DNA of 64,000 bases from Misgurnus anguillicaudatus (taxonomy: Eukaryota > Chordata > Actinopteri > Cypriniformes > Cobitidae): positions 39,360,501 to 39,424,500 of the forward strand of contig NC_073339.2 in the NCBI RefSeq assembly GCF_027580225.2, in the 5' to 3' direction. Positions 10,401 to 22,109 of the stretch are shown here, in pieces. Under the pieces are notes generated by a model. It did not search any database, was not told the DNA's origin, and worked only from the letters and a program-made list of their open reading frames with translations. The stretch's first letter is position 1. The number at the start of each line of letters is the position of its first letter. Both the position numbers and the translations under genes were made by a program.

Positions 10401-13400
10401 ATGACGTTAATATCCATGTGACCCTTTGTCACCGCCTTTACTGACGTAACCCACATGAGAACAGTGGTCGAGCTCAAAAAAATAAAATGGCGGCCAAGGA
10501 AGCGGCTGGAGCACAAATTTAGTGAAAATAAACGTATATTTTCACTTTTTAAGCATTTTAATTTCATTTCTAGCGAGAAATTAGTATTGTAGTTTTCAAA
10601 TATGTGATTAGTTATCACAAAGGCGCTCTCTGTTCATATTTCAAACACGCTGCCTTTGAAGTGCGTCAGAGAGCCTTTCTCTGAGCGGCCTTCAGGCCTC
10701 CGAGTCCGAAGTCATGTCCTCATGAGGGAGCAAGGCCACAAGTCCTCACAGTCCTCACAGTAGTGATGGGAGAAACGAACCTTTTCGAAGCTTCGAATCA
10801 ATTGAACCAATTGCTTCGAAAATTGGTTCAGTTTTTCGAAGCAGTTCGAAACAGCACACACGCTGGCGACCCCTGCTGGTCAAAATAGTGTAAAGCAGAT
10901 ATGGCCAAACATTTTACACTTTTTTTACAAAATAATAGCAAGATTTTTATTAAAATATGTTAAAAATATTATTTAACTTAATTAAGACATAGTTAAAAGT
11001 GTATTATGTGTTTTTAGTTTTATTTAGGGCAAACAAATCATTAAAACTAACTACCCTTTTAATTATGCACATTTTTGTCATTAAATCTGTCTATAAACAA
11101 TAAATAGACAAAATGGCAGCGTTATTAGTCAGAAGGATAAATGTTTTATGAACTTTTATAATAAAACTGACCCGAGTTCACCGAAACATATTAGACACCG
11201 GTCATGTGATCAACTCCCCCTAGTGGTGAACCATCGGATTTTCGAAACGTTTCGAAACAGTTATGACGTAGTGAAGCCTCGTTTGCTAAAATCACGTGAC
11301 TTTGGCCAGTTTGAAACAAGCTCCGAACCACTGATTCGAAACAAAAGATTCGTAAATGTTTCGAAGCCTCATGAAGCAGTGCTTCGAAAACGACCATCAC
11401 TACCTCACAGTCTTGAGGTTTCGGACGCAGCCAGTGTCGTGGACAAATGCGGAACTATGCGCTTGCTTATGGACTTATGGATATCTCTGTACCGTCTGCC
11501 GCTGGTTGTGTCAGCTCCTGTAAGCGTACGGGCCAACCAAACGACCCAAGAAAAGTTTGGAACAAAACGAGGGAGGATCAATTTGGTGTTGCATTATCTG
11601 GATAGAGAGAGCTTCACGACAACATTTAACTAGACCGAGATTCTGATCCTGCTTGTGTTTTACGCGATGGGTGAGTTGTTTTGATTCGTAACCCTTCAAA
11701 AAACGTATGCTATTATATTGATCACAACATTAGTGTGTAGATTGTAATCAGCGCGTCTTCCCGCGGACGATATGCACATCAAAGGTATTGTGAGATTCTG
11801 ATCCTGCTTGTGTTTTACGCGATGGGTGAGTTGTTTTGATTCGTAACCCTTCAAAAAACGTATGCTATTATATTGATCACAACATTAGTGTAATCAGCGC
11901 GTCTTCCCGCGGACGATATGCACATCAAGAGGTATTGTACAGCAATATAAATGGTCATTTTAAGACACTTCACAATAAGATTTGTACTGTCAATACATTA
12001 TGTGAAAAATCATTGTAGATTGTAAGTTGAAAACTTAATTCTGAGCTGTGTTTACCATCGAATTTGGACTAATACTGTAATATCAATATGACTAACAATT
12101 TCGTTTTGAACATCACATATAAACTTACATAATGAAATAAACGATGTCATCAAACGCAACATTTATAAGACTTGATTACCTTATCCATCAACGTGATTTC
12201 TCGTTCTCGTCTGATATGGCTAAAGTTAAAGACTACAAATCCCATAATTCCACGCTGCTTCAGAGCGTAAGTAAACAACATCATTGTTTTTGTTTGATCT
12301 GGCGCCATCTTTCGGCGCATTTTACATATTGTATCTTTAAGTAATGTTAACATTTACTACTTTTGATTTTAGAAGTGTATTAGTAAATGCTGTTGAAGTA
12401 TTGTTCATGTTAGCTAATGCTTTTAACTAACGTTAACAAAAACAACTTAATTGTAAAACCTTACTCCTTTATCTCTTCATTTGTTAGTCCTGAGGCTTTA
12501 AAAAGAAAGGCCGCTGATGTCGTCTTGCTCCCCTTGCGTTGTGTGTCTGCGAAGCCCCAAGACGCAGGTATCAAATCTTCACAAAATTGTGCCATATTAT
12601 GTACCTGTAAAACTACGCTACTTCAACTTCACAAAAACTTTACATCTCCAGCAGCAAAAGAGCTGGAAATAGTCCTGGAGGAACAGCTATCCCAGAAATC
12701 CTTGTGCATTTCACTTCTTCTGCAGAGTTTATCTGGCATAGCAGAGTTGGCACACACAGTGAGTGAACTTCTATTCTACCCAAAGCTTTGAACCAAAAGC
12801 TTTCATCTAAGACTTTAGCAATCCGGTCAAACTTATAGGTTACCTTACACCCATTCACTTAAAAGTGCTGTAGAATGTAAAACTGTATTTACCTAGGCAT
12901 AGATAAATAATAAGAGTTCTGTACATGGTAATGAAATATTGTGAGCCTCAAACGCTAATGTGTCCTCCTTGTGTAAACCTCGTGCATGCAAAAGACAGCT
13001 GGGAAACATCTGAACATAACACCAACTGTGACATTACAGTCGCGAAGTACGCCCCAACATTAAATTAAGTGCAATGTTGTTATAATACTAAAGTTGTGAC
13101 TACTACTGAGTTAGCGCTATATGCTAGCATTGAGGCTAAAGTTCTAATATTGACGTTACAGTTACGTTTTGCAGGTCCATACTGGTAAAGTACCGCGCAG
13201 AAACGTCCATTAACTAAACAATTGATTATTCCTCAAATTCCGTATCTTTGTCTCATACAGATTCAAACGTAAGGTCTGTTTTTATACACAGAGATACTAA
13301 AAAGAGCTGGTCTGAGAAACAGCCAATCAGAGCAGAGCTCAACATTATTATTCATGACATACCATGAAAATCTGACCTTTTCCATGTTTAAGTGCTATAA

Positions 13401-16400
13401 TTGGGTCCCCTGGTGATGTCAGAAGGGGGTAATACCGCATCTTAATCTGCACTATCCAACCACGCCACTGCTATTTAGTACAGAGATCAACTCATTTGCA
13501 TGTTAAAGACACACCCAAAATGGCAAATTTTTGCACACACCTACAAAGTGACAATTTTAACTTGCTATAATAAAGGATCCATGTGATATTTTGAGCTAAA
13601 ACTTCACATATGTACTCTAAAGATTTATTTGACCTCTTAAAAAAGTCTTGTGAAATGTCCCCTTTAAAAAGTCTGTAAATCAATTCTTTGTATGTGTCTA
13701 GTCATTAAGCATCATTTTCTTTTCACCTTTGTAAGAAATATCAATTTGAAGACATTTCAGCAATCACCTGCTCTGTGATGTTGCTCCTGAGAATTTGCAT
13801 TGGACATTGTCCGTCCTCTTCACTGCATATTATTGAATCCACTCACCTGATTGGCTGCTGCAAGGTTCAGAGGTGTGGTTTGGATACGTTAAGTGCCCTC
13901 AGTGTATATAAAGGTGAGGACTCCTGCATACAGATTTGTTACGATGTTACGAACACTTGGTATTAACTTGGTTTATTATTTGAATGATTTTCTGTGCGCA
14001 GAAAACGTGGATTTACGACAGAAGGTATTTGGTGTCCTCCTGGATTATCTACAGAGTCCAGATTCCCATGCCACAGTGAGTGTGCATACAGCACTAAAAA
14101 TATTGTTATGTTACATCAATATAAGTTGCTTTAGAATTTATGCTATTAACATTTATGCATTTGGTAGATGATTTACATCATATTCAAGCTATACTTTTTG
14201 TTTCTTTGAACTTAAATTTAGTTTGTACAATGCTCTACCCTACGGAGCCCCTAAGGGAACATGGAGCAAATGAAGAGTTTCGTTGCAAAACGAGATAAAT
14301 CAGTTTTTTTTAATTGTTCAGAAATCTCGTTTTTTGTTTGTGCATTCCAATTAATATCAATTCAACTGCAGTTGGTTTGTTTTGATTTAAACCTTCATAA
14401 CTTTAAAAATACCATAAAACAAAATAATAACATGATAACATAATAATAAACATGTTTTGTCAAAAATGTAAAAAAAATGGATTTATCTCGTTTTGCAACG
14501 AAACTCTTCAAATATTAAATAAAGTTTAGTTTCGTGTGCACATGTAAAACTATTGCGTGCTCACGTGAAACTTTCACGTGCGCACGCGAAACTAAACTTT
14601 AAAAAAAATTCTGCACATGAAGGTTTCGCGTGAGCACAAGAAACTAAACTTTAGATTTTTTTTACTCCAATGTCACCTTAGGGGCTAGGTACTACCAACT
14701 TTGTTAGAGAAACACTAATATTAGGGGTGACTTTCTGTTATAACAACTTTTCACATGAACTTTTTTGTCATTTCAAGGTCTTGAAAAAGGCATTTCAGGC
14801 CACTGTAAGGTGGGTTGATGTGTGTTCATCTTTCCCCGATCTGCTTCAGTTCATCAATCGCGGTAAGGAAAATTCAGCCATTTGAGGTAATGTTACAATG
14901 ATCTCACAACATTCAGTTATGAGATTTTTCTTAAGATACTTAAAGGGACACTCCACTTTTTTTATTAAAAAAAAATGCTAATTTTCCAGCTCCCCTAGAG
15001 TTAAACATTTGATTTTTACCATTTTGGAATCCATTCAGCCGATCTTCGGGTCTGGCGGTATCACTTTTAGCATAGCTTAGCATAATCAATTGAATCTGAT
15101 GAGACCATTAGCATCGCGCTCAAAAATAAACAAAGAGTTTCGATATTTTTCTGTTTAAAACTTGACTCTTCTGTAGTTACATTGTGTACTAAGACCGACG
15201 GAAAATTAAATGTTGCAATTTTCTAGGCCGATATGTCTAGGAACTATATTCTCATTCTGGCGTAATAATCAAGGACTTTGCTGCCGTAGCAGGCACAATG
15301 ATATTAAGTAGCCCGAAAATAGTCCCCTTGGTAACTTTCAATAGCAGAGGACTGTTTTCGAGCACTGCGTAGTATCATTGCGCCTGCTGCAGCCTTGTAT
15401 TTGATCGTTTAAAATGTCATGTTACATGCAAATTTTCCAGTATATGGTCATGCATTGAACATGTGTGTTCTGCAGACCTCTTCCCTGTATTGGAGAAACG
15501 CACGTGTGATTTGCGATGGGAAGTGAGAGACTCCGCACTAGAGTTTATAACTCAGCTGACAGCCGTCCTCGGTGGTAAGTTGAATGATTTCTACATTTCA
15601 CATTCATTTCTTTTTATTAAAGTTTTATTTTTATCACTGCTGTCATTCTTTTTCTCAGGTAATGGTGAATACGTTGAAGCCCTGCACACCAGTGGGATGT
15701 TCTCCATTCTTCTATCTTCATTAAGAGATGTAGAAGGTTATGTCAGGGCGAGTGCTGCGATGGCCGTCGGTGAAGCAGTTACCTCTTCTGTCCAACAGAG
15801 GGAGCTTCTAAACAACAACACGCTGGTGAGACATTTCAGGCTCTTTTAAATGGATGAAAGTTATTTTAGTTTTAGTAATATTTGGCTTTTATATTTGTAC
15901 TGAAAATGTACTTCCGTCCTCTTGTACTGCTGGACTTTAGGAGGAGGTTTTTATACAGATGATGGCCATTCTTTCTCAAGACACTGAGGGCTTCCCTCGT
16001 AGAGCTGTGATTAAAGCCTTCACATCATGGGTTAAAGGACCACACCCTTTACCAGCTCTGGACCAATCCCTAAGCTCCGTCCTGTCACTGGGAGGCAACG
16101 ACTTTGACTGGGAGGTCAAAATGCACACACTGGAGCTAGCCGAAGTGTTGATGGAGAAGACGCTGACGTGCTGTCCGTACGCCGTCGAGATCTTTAGTTT
16201 GCCAGAAGCTTTGCGCAAACTCAAAGATATCGGGCTGCTGGATTTGTTGCTTAACAGCTTGTTCGACTGTGACAGGCCGGTGTGTGAGAAAGCTTGCAGG
16301 CTTTTGCTCAAGCTGAGAACAGTTGCAAGTGATGGCAGTGCTCTTGTCTTGGATGTCTATGGTAACAGATGGGGCGATGAAGTTCAAAGTCGATACCTCA

Positions 16401-16651
16401 ACAAACCGCAGGCAGACGGGACTCAGTGTGTGATAAATGGAGTTAAGGAGTCTTGTGAGAGGACAGATTGTGATCCTCTTAGCATCAAAGAGATTAGTTT
16501 GACGAAAACCCTGCAGTTCCTGGATTTGGATCGTATGCAGAGGACTTTGACTCTGAGTAGTGATCACGTAGTGAATTCTCCACGGTCGCTAATGGAGGAC
16601 ATCCTTTCATCAGTCCAGCAGACTGAGGACAATATAGTAGATTGCTATTGA
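7465..16651 (+). CDS. brat1: brat1, BRCA1-associated ATM activator 1, complete
   Basis: BRAT1 is a HEAT-repeat protein that works with Integrator (INTS9/INTS11) and in the ATM DNA-damage response. Thirteen coding exons join in frame: 7465-7591, 7686-7840, 7944-8091, 8208-8589, 9360-9479, 12488-12567, 12652-12758, 13736-13913, 14002-14075, 14778-14862, 15476-15574, 15659-15825 and 15941-16651. They give 810 codons, close to human (821). Family stretches include LEKLLDWFK near the N-terminus, [41 protein letters not shown] [21 protein letters not shown] and the C-terminal DCY of BRAT1. Exon 7 could start three bases later at the CAGCAG acceptor. Intron 5 (2.9-3.0 kb) is mostly transposon. The next feature downstream is the oppositely oriented G-alpha array. 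Confidence 0.97.
8655..8887. mobile_element. MITE in brat1 intron 4
   Basis: The ends 'aaaggcggggtgcatgat' and 'atcatgcaccccgccttta' are inverted repeats. A related copy in opposite orientation lies at 53345-53588. The interior contains 'gccaatgttgatatttgaaa', which the other copy has inverted. Confidence 0.82.
9688..10181. mobile_element. Long-inverted-repeat MITE, copy 1
   Basis: It begins aaaggaatagtctactcatt and ends with the reverse complement (agactattccttta). The terminal arms extend over 'cacagatgatagagggatg'. A longer copy with both internal arms is at 50157-50759, so this one has lost part of its right half. Confidence 0.85.
10761..11402. mobile_element. Non-autonomous hAT transposon with perfect 8-bp target duplication
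   Basis: The ends tagtgatggg and ccatcacta are inverted, and the flanking 8-mer cctcacag occurs exactly at 10753-10760 and 11403-11410. The interior has repeated 'ttcgaa' motifs (ttcgaagcttcgaa, tttcgaaacgtttcgaaa). This is the youngest insertion in the intron 5 stack. Confidence 0.9.
11637..11938. repeat. Tandem duplication, about 155 bp period, two units
   Basis: The segment starting 'gagattctgatcctgcttgt' at 11637 is repeated from 11792 with few differences, each copy ending near 'cacatcaa(g)aggtattg'. It lies inside the 10228-12342 element. Confidence 0.85.
13350..13668. mobile_element. Truncated DNA element in brat1 intron 7
   Basis: The sequence matches, in reverse orientation, the element at 31106-31639. 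Shared stretches include 'tgggtcccc', 'gatgtcagaag' and a terminus 'gtcccctttaa'. Only the 3'-side terminus is clean. Confidence 0.6.
14240..14693. mobile_element. MITE in brat1 intron 9 with internal 30-bp inverted repeat
   Basis: The ends 'ggagcccctaaggg' and 'caccttaggggct' are inverted. Inside, 'gagtttcgttgcaaaacgag' (about 14275) is mirrored at about 14485-14510. Further in are several short 'gtttagtttcg(c/t)gtg' motifs in both orientations. Confidence 0.75.
14941..15420. repeat. Fish interspersed repeat (left end only) in brat1 intron 10
   Basis: It begins 'taaagggacactccacttt' and contains 'tagcatagcttagca' and 'ccattagcatcgcgctc', features of a dispersed teleost element as I recall it. 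The matching right terminus is absent, so the copy is truncated. Confidence 0.5.
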
Positions 16652-17044
16652 GAATATACTTTATAGCATACATATTTTTAAAGTACCAGAGAGAACATAG
16701 CACAGGTGTTGAATATATGATACATCAACAACATTGTCTAGAAAACCAGTGGTCTTGTATCAAGCTCTGCCTTAAATGTTCAGTTTTCATAAAGTAAAAA
16801 CACAAAATGAATCATGCAAGGAAAAACTTAACTCATTTTTTGATCACAGATTTAATTTTTACAATTCATGTTTTTAAAACCTTTTTGTTCACTGGAAAGA
16901 CATAACCACCATAAATTGTCTAATTGAATTTTGCCAAATTGTATAGGTTCAGGTCACAATTTACATGGTTTTATGTAAGTTGTACACAAATTGAGAAGTT
17001 CAGATGAAAAACCCTCTAAGTAACGTAGGTTGTTTCTTTCTACT
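16652..17044. other. brat1 3' flank / presumed 3'UTR
   Basis: AT-rich sequence follows the brat1 TGA. I see no canonical AATAAA close to the stop, so the transcript end cannot be placed. Nothing else is recognised here. Confidence 0.5.
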
Positions 17045-17513
17045 GCACAAATTAAGCACAAACGAAAGGCGCTGGTTTGGGTCGATTTGGATGACATGGG
17101 GTGGAGAATGACGTCACTGCCCAGAAACAAATGTGTTATTTCTAAGCAAGGTAAATAGATACACTGGTCATTTTAATGGCACAAATCGAGCACAAACGGC
17201 ACAAATCGAGCACAAACGAACACCGCTGTTTTGATTCGATTAGGATGATATGGGGTCGAGAGTGACGTCACTGGTACCGAAAATATTCTTCTTATATCTT
17301 ACGAAGGGAAGTTATTACAGGGTTTGTTGTCACGGCACAAATCAAGCACAAACGAACGCCGGCGTTTTGAAGGGATTTGGACAGCGTGGGGTGGAGAATG
17401 ACGTCACACAGTCAAAAAAATCATGTTTAATATCTCAAACACCAAACCAGCACAAATACGCACAAACGAATGGTATAGTTTTGGAAATTGTTTAATTATA
17501 TGGGGTGCCAACT
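17045..17513. repeat. Four degenerate tandem repeats, three with a perfect TGACGTCA
   Basis: Units begin gcacaaat(..)gcacaaacga at about 17045, 17198, 17335 and 17451. Each continues through a 'gttttg..gatttgga..tggggt' block. The first three end in agaatgacgtcac or agagtgacgtcac, placing the CRE palindrome TGACGTCA at 17109-17116, 17263-17270 and 17399-17406. The fourth unit stops before that motif. The array lies between the convergent 3' ends of brat1 and G-alpha gene A. Confidence 0.8.
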
Positions 17514-17950
17514 TTCTATATGAGCATTATAGAGAATGGTCAAAGCTGTTTCTTTTAAAATTTAAACAGTTCTTAAAGACAGTTTAGGTAGAAAGAATGT
17601 ATTAGATGGCATTCAACTTCTTGTGAAGTATTCATAAAACGATACAAGTATAGCTGTTTTTGAATGCTGTAAGTGTAAGGGATTTGGTAAACCAGACGAA
17701 GTTTCAAGTTATTTGTTATGTACACAAGACAGTAGTGCATTAAAAAGCTTGATGTGAGGCTTCAACAGCTGTAGGGTACGCAATAATGTAAACAGTAGGA
17801 GAAATAAAACATCTATTAAAATATTATTTACAGTATAGATACAGTATATAGAAATATATAAGCATATGTGGTGTGTGCAAGTAAAAGGCAAATAAACAGT
17901 GGCAATTGTCCAATATCACAGTATGTGAACTACTATGCTCCATCTGGTTT
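17514..17950. other. 3' flank of the G-alpha repeat unit, cut by a LINE
   Basis: The sequence 'gtttcaagttatttgttatg', 'tgtgaggcttcaacagctgta' and 'caatatcacagtatgtgaac' recurs 3' of genes E and F (about 34045-34400 and 37150-37460). This is therefore the 3' flank of gene A, now separated from A by the LINE at 17951-19598. Confidence 0.8.
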
Positions 17951-19598
17951 TATTTATTATCCTTTATTTAACCAAGAAAAAACCCATTGAGATTAAAAAT
18001 CTCTTTTTCAAGGGAGACCTGGCCAAGATAGGCAGCTAAATTACATCACAACATTACATACATACAAGGACACAAAAACAAATAAATAAATAAAAACAAT
18101 TTGAGAGTCAATTATGCACTTACAAGGAATTCCAAATTAAAAACATTGACATGTTGACATTCTTATTTTAAAAGCACTCAACAGAATCAATTCACTGAGT
18201 TTTAAGTTATTCTGCAACAAATTCCATGTAAAAGGAGCAGAGTAAACAAAAGCCTTTTTACCCAACTCCGTCCTTACGTGTGGAACAGAAAACAGGACTA
18301 CAGCCTAAGAGCGGAGAGAATAATGACCAGCACTTTTTTCATAAGAAGTGAACACAAGTAGGATGGGAGCATACCAAGAATAGCCTTGTATATGAATGTG
18401 TACGAATGACAAAGCCTCCGTGTGGCCAAATCAGGCCACCCTACACGAGAGTACAGCTCACAGTGGTGGGTGCGAGCTTTACAATTAGTAATAAATCTCA
18501 ACGATGCATGATAGGCTGTGTCAATCATATGAAGGCATTGAACAGATAAATGCATATATAATATGTCCCCATAGTCCAACACAGATAAAAACGTGGATGC
18601 GACTAGCCGTTTTTTTGCATTAAAAGAAAAGCACAGTTTGTTTCGAAAATAAAAACCCAATTTTAGCCTCAACTTTCTGAGGCTTAAAGGATAGGCAATC
18701 ATCAATCACAATACCAAGATACTAATAGGTTGAGACAATCTGTATTTCACGTCTGTCAAGAGTAACCACTGAGGGTATATTCAGTGGTCTACTCCGGGGG
18801 CCCGTGAAAAGCATACATTTGGTTTTTTCTGCATTGAGCACAAGTTTCAGCTGGAGCAATGTGTTTTGGACCACTAAGAAGCCATTCTGCAAATTTGCAA
18901 TGGCTTGTTTAAGAGAGGGGGCACAACAGTAAATGACTGTGTCATCTGCATAAAAATTTAATTTTGCATCAGACACATTCCGATTAAGGTTATTTATATA
19001 AATAGTAAATAAAATAGGGCCTAACACAGAACCTTGTGGAACCCCTTTAAGAATTGGACCATCATAACACACTGGGTTCTGTCACTAAGATAATTTGAGA
19101 ACCAGGAGACAGTATTCTCTGAAAACCCTGAATTAAGAAGCCTTGTCCTTAAAACATCATGTTCAACCGTGTCAAAAGCTTTTGACAAATCAATAAAAAG
19201 TGATGCACAATGCTGCTTCTTGTCACAAGCAACAGAGATATCATTTATCACCTTCATGGCAGCTGTGATGGTACTGTGTTTTTTTCTAAAACCTGAGTGA
19301 TCTTGGGAAAAAATGTCCTGAGTATGTAAGAAATTTTTCATCTGATCACTCACCAGGGATTCAAGCGTTTTGGCTAGAACGGAGAAATTAGAAATTGGTA
19401 GTTATTTAAATTTGACGGGTCACCCCCTTTCAATATGGGACAAACAAATGCTGATTTCCATATTTTTGGAATAGTATTGCTCTCTAAAGTAAGATTAAAA
19501 AGGTATGTTAAAGGCTGTGCTACGCAGTCTGTAGCTATTTTTAAGAAGTATGGCTCTATAAGATCAGGTCCTTGAGGTTTTTCAGGAGTCAGCCCTTT
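17951..19598 (-). mobile_element. 5'-truncated non-LTR retrotransposon (L2/CR1-like) with reverse transcriptase remnant
   Basis: Minus-strand reading frames carry reverse transcriptase motifs in order: FIDLSKAFDTVEHDVL (19021-19353), GVPQGSVLGPILFTIYINNL and FYADDT (18722-19072). A C-terminal stretch follows (18298-18705). The parts lie in different frames, with a shift near 19065-19075, so the protein is dead. The element's 3' end is near 17951. Host sequence 'ccatctggttt' on the left and 'tggttctcac' on the right overlap in 'tggtt', a possible short target duplication. The assignment to L2/CR1 rather than another LINE clade is tentative. Confidence 0.82.
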
Positions 19599-19604
19599 TG
19601 GTTC

Positions 19605-21818
19605 TCACAGGATCTTGAGTTTTTTAAGGTTTTTCTGCATTATTATTTCTTTAACGCTGTCAAACGCAAGCCGAATGTTCTCTGTGTCCACCGCAGTAGT
19701 AAAGTGATGGAAAAATGGGCGACTGTCGTCCACTGTCGTAATTCTCTCCCTAAAACACTCAACGAGAAATCTCTGCACATCTTCCAGGCTGTGCGGGTCA
19801 CCTTGGAATTCTGGAAAATACTTCCGGATATCTGCAGTCTGTACTTTCTCTGCCAGCAGGTCAGTTTTGTTGAGGAAGAGGATGATGGTACATTTGCATA
19901 AGGACCTATTGCAGAGGATGGCCTTAAAGAGTTTCAAAGCCTCAACTAGGCTGGTGCTCCCATTTGAGGTGTATAAGTCATCCATGACTTGGTCGAACTC
20001 ACTGGAGGCAACCATGAAGAGGATGGTGGTGTTGTGGCAACCGTCGAATTTCCGTGTTACACAACCTTCTGTTATCAAGATATTACGGTGCACAAAATTA
20101 CCGCTAGCTCTGCAGAAATTACCTGCATAAAGAATGTCCTGTTTGCAGGGAATGTAGCTCTGCAAGAGAGTGATTCAATTAAAATGATAAATTTTAACTC
20201 AGATGCTATAAGTGATGATTTACTCAAATACTCACCAGCTGACCGATGCGATTCATGTTGTTAAGAAAGTATTTCACTGATTCATATGTCTACAAAACAA
20301 AGTGATATCATTTGCTGGGTGTTTTGATTGTTTGTAATGTCATATGTTGTCAGTGAAATCAGGCCTATTTAATATAGCAAAATAAGCATATATTACAACT
20401 TGCAAAAGTATGTCCTGTCTTCACCCTTCTAAATTGTATTTTTACGTTGCTTTAGAGATAAAAAACTTGTTTGTGTTAGTAAAATGTAATCACACCAAAC
20501 ACTGTAAACACCAAAACTGATCAGTTAAACACTTACCACCAAAAAATGCATTTTCTTAATCTTGCTATAAGCCTCCTGAATCCCAGAGTCGTTCCACAGA
20601 GAGTTAATAGCCGTAACAAAGCCTTGAAACGTATGGGGCTCTAAATTCATATTCCAGGTTTCAATAGACATCACCAACATCTTGTGCGTCTCATTGGCTG
20701 AATTTTCCCATGGGATGCCCATACTGTTTTTTTCTATAACCAATAATTGCAAACCCTATAGATGATAAAAGCAAGTCTTTGATATGTACCAGTGTACTGA
20801 ATGTTTAACATTTTTATCTACTAAAGTGTTTATGTGATATTCCAGGATTTTTAGTGCCTTTATAAGATAAAAAACATTAACAAATAAACACATATCACAT
20901 TTACTTAATATTTTTTATAATATTTTTTCTTGGTTTAGCTTAGGTTCCCATAGCTTAACATTGCGTTAGCAGCTCAAATGTTGTGGGTTCGATTCCAAGG
21001 GAACACATACTCATAAAAAATGTATAGCTTGCATGCATTGTGAGTTTTTTATCTTAATTATGGTATTTTCCTACTGAAAAAGCCTGCTTAAACCAATCTA
21101 CGCTGGTTTTATCTGGTCTCCCAGACAGATGATTTAGTAGACTAAGTTTTAGACGAGTTTTGGCCACTTTTTAGATGGTCAGGCTGGAGGCTTGGCTAAG
21201 CTTGTGTGCTGGTCTTCTTAGCTAGTTTTTAGAATGTAAGTAGCTGGTTTCGCAGCCTGGTCAAGCTAGTGGGTCAGCTGGTCTTACTGTACCTGTTGGA
21301 TTACAACATACATGTCCAAAACATGCCTGTTTAGTATTTTTAATTCAATTTTTTATATTTTGATTGTGTAATTGTACACTAAGATTGTTTCTACGTTAGC
21401 TAACATGAACAAGCGATAAACAATACTATTACAATGCATATTTCAAATCAAAAGTTGTGGTAACATTAATTTATAATGCACAATAATATATTAATCAATA
21501 ATTGATTAAAGCTGTGAAAACATATGCTTTTCAATGTTAATGAATAAAACGTCATCCTACCTTTAATATGTTTTGGTAAACAGACTGTCTGAAGTCGATC
21601 AGTTCTTGTTGACTGAACTCTGGTCCGTTAATAATGCGCATTTGTTTGAGAAAAGTGGATACCCCGCTTTGACTTTCTCCCATAAGTAAGATCTTCACAG
21701 GCACCTGTGAGGTCCGCTTTAGCATAACGTCAATCTCATGGCTCCTCCGCCGCGCTGCGCGCTTCTGTTTCAAATCCGAAACAGTCGGCAGAAAACTCCA
21801 GCTTAACCTTTTCGACAT
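19605..21818 (-). CDS. G-alpha-12/13-like gene A (probable pseudoGTPase), intact
   Basis: Four exons join in phase 0: 21561-21818, 20537-20755, 20236-20289 and 19605-20159. They encode 361 residues against 377 for GNA13, with the family exon structure. The N-terminus is basic (MSKRLSWSFLPTVSDLKQKR) without the cysteines that G-alpha-12/13 use for palmitoylation. P-loop: [17 protein letters not shown], with Val where Lys binds the phosphates. The exon 4 region that should hold DVGGQ reads ITEGCVTRKFDGCHN, so switch II is gone. Guanine recognition survives: FLNKTDLL and FTTAVDTEN. The C-terminus is KKLKIL. Splice sites are consensus. The stop lies about 7 bp from a LINE, so the 3'UTR must run into it. 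Unlike B, D and E it lacks the upstream CTCF-like motif. A nucleotide-binding scaffold or receptor decoy role is inference. Confidence 0.9.
20940..21050. repeat. tRNA-derived SINE-like fragment in gene A intron 1
   Basis: 'attgcgttagcagctcaaa' followed by 'gtgggttcgattccaaggga' resembles a pol III B box, then 'catgcattgtgagtt'. The same fragment occurs in intron 1 of gene B (25085-25195) and gene D (32243-32350). Confidence 0.6.
21075..21295. repeat. 'gctggt'-rich interspersed repeat, gene A intron 1
   Basis: It begins 'ctactgaaaaagcctgctta' and contains several copies of agctggt/accagc. Cognate copies occupy the same intron in B and D. Confidence 0.65.
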
Positions 21819-22109
21819 CTTTCTATATGAGCATTAGAGATCTATTCTTAAAAAGTTGGGTGTTTCTTATAAACAGATTTATTTGTCAGTCATTTCCTAC
21901 TTCTTTCTTAAGGATTGCCCGAAATCAATCTGTCAGATCTAAAGCATCCGGAAACACAGACGGAGAGGACACACAAAAGAAACGGGAGGGGTGTTGCAAA
22001 TACAGTGTTTTCATTTCTTACACTAACCGGTAACAGGTTTCAACCTACATTCAAAGTCATTCGCCAAGAGAATCTGATTAGAGCATTGGCTGAAACGGGG
22101 GGCAGACGT

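Larger units (their letters stand above)
10228..12342. mobile_element. About 2.1 kb non-autonomous DNA element in brat1 intron 5
   Basis: The left terminus ttaaaggtgcaatttgtaag and the reverse complement of the right terminus (ttaaagatacaatatgtaaa) match over about 20 bp with few differences. The element is interrupted by the hAT at 10761-11402 and contains an internal tandem duplication at 11637-11938. No transposase domain is recognisable. Confidence 0.65.
9581..12465. mobile_element. Outer member of a nested transposon stack in brat1 intron 5
   Basis: The left end 'aacactttacaatacagttg' and the right end 'caacttaattgtaaaacctt' share the inverted core (t)ttacaat. Fragments of its own sequence (9581-9687, 10182-10227, 12343-12465) are separated by later insertions. 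The fragment with 'gttcatgttag..taatgc' resembles an abundant fish interspersed repeat. It fills most of the interval between brat1 exons 5 and 6. Confidence 0.6.

Noticed and set aside
11148..11633. 161-codon plus-strand ORF
   Set aside because: It runs across the right end of the hAT element (11402) into a different transposon, so it cannot be an ancestral gene.
16136..16567. 143-codon ORF antisense to the last brat1 exon
   Set aside because: It is a shadow of a well-supported coding exon.
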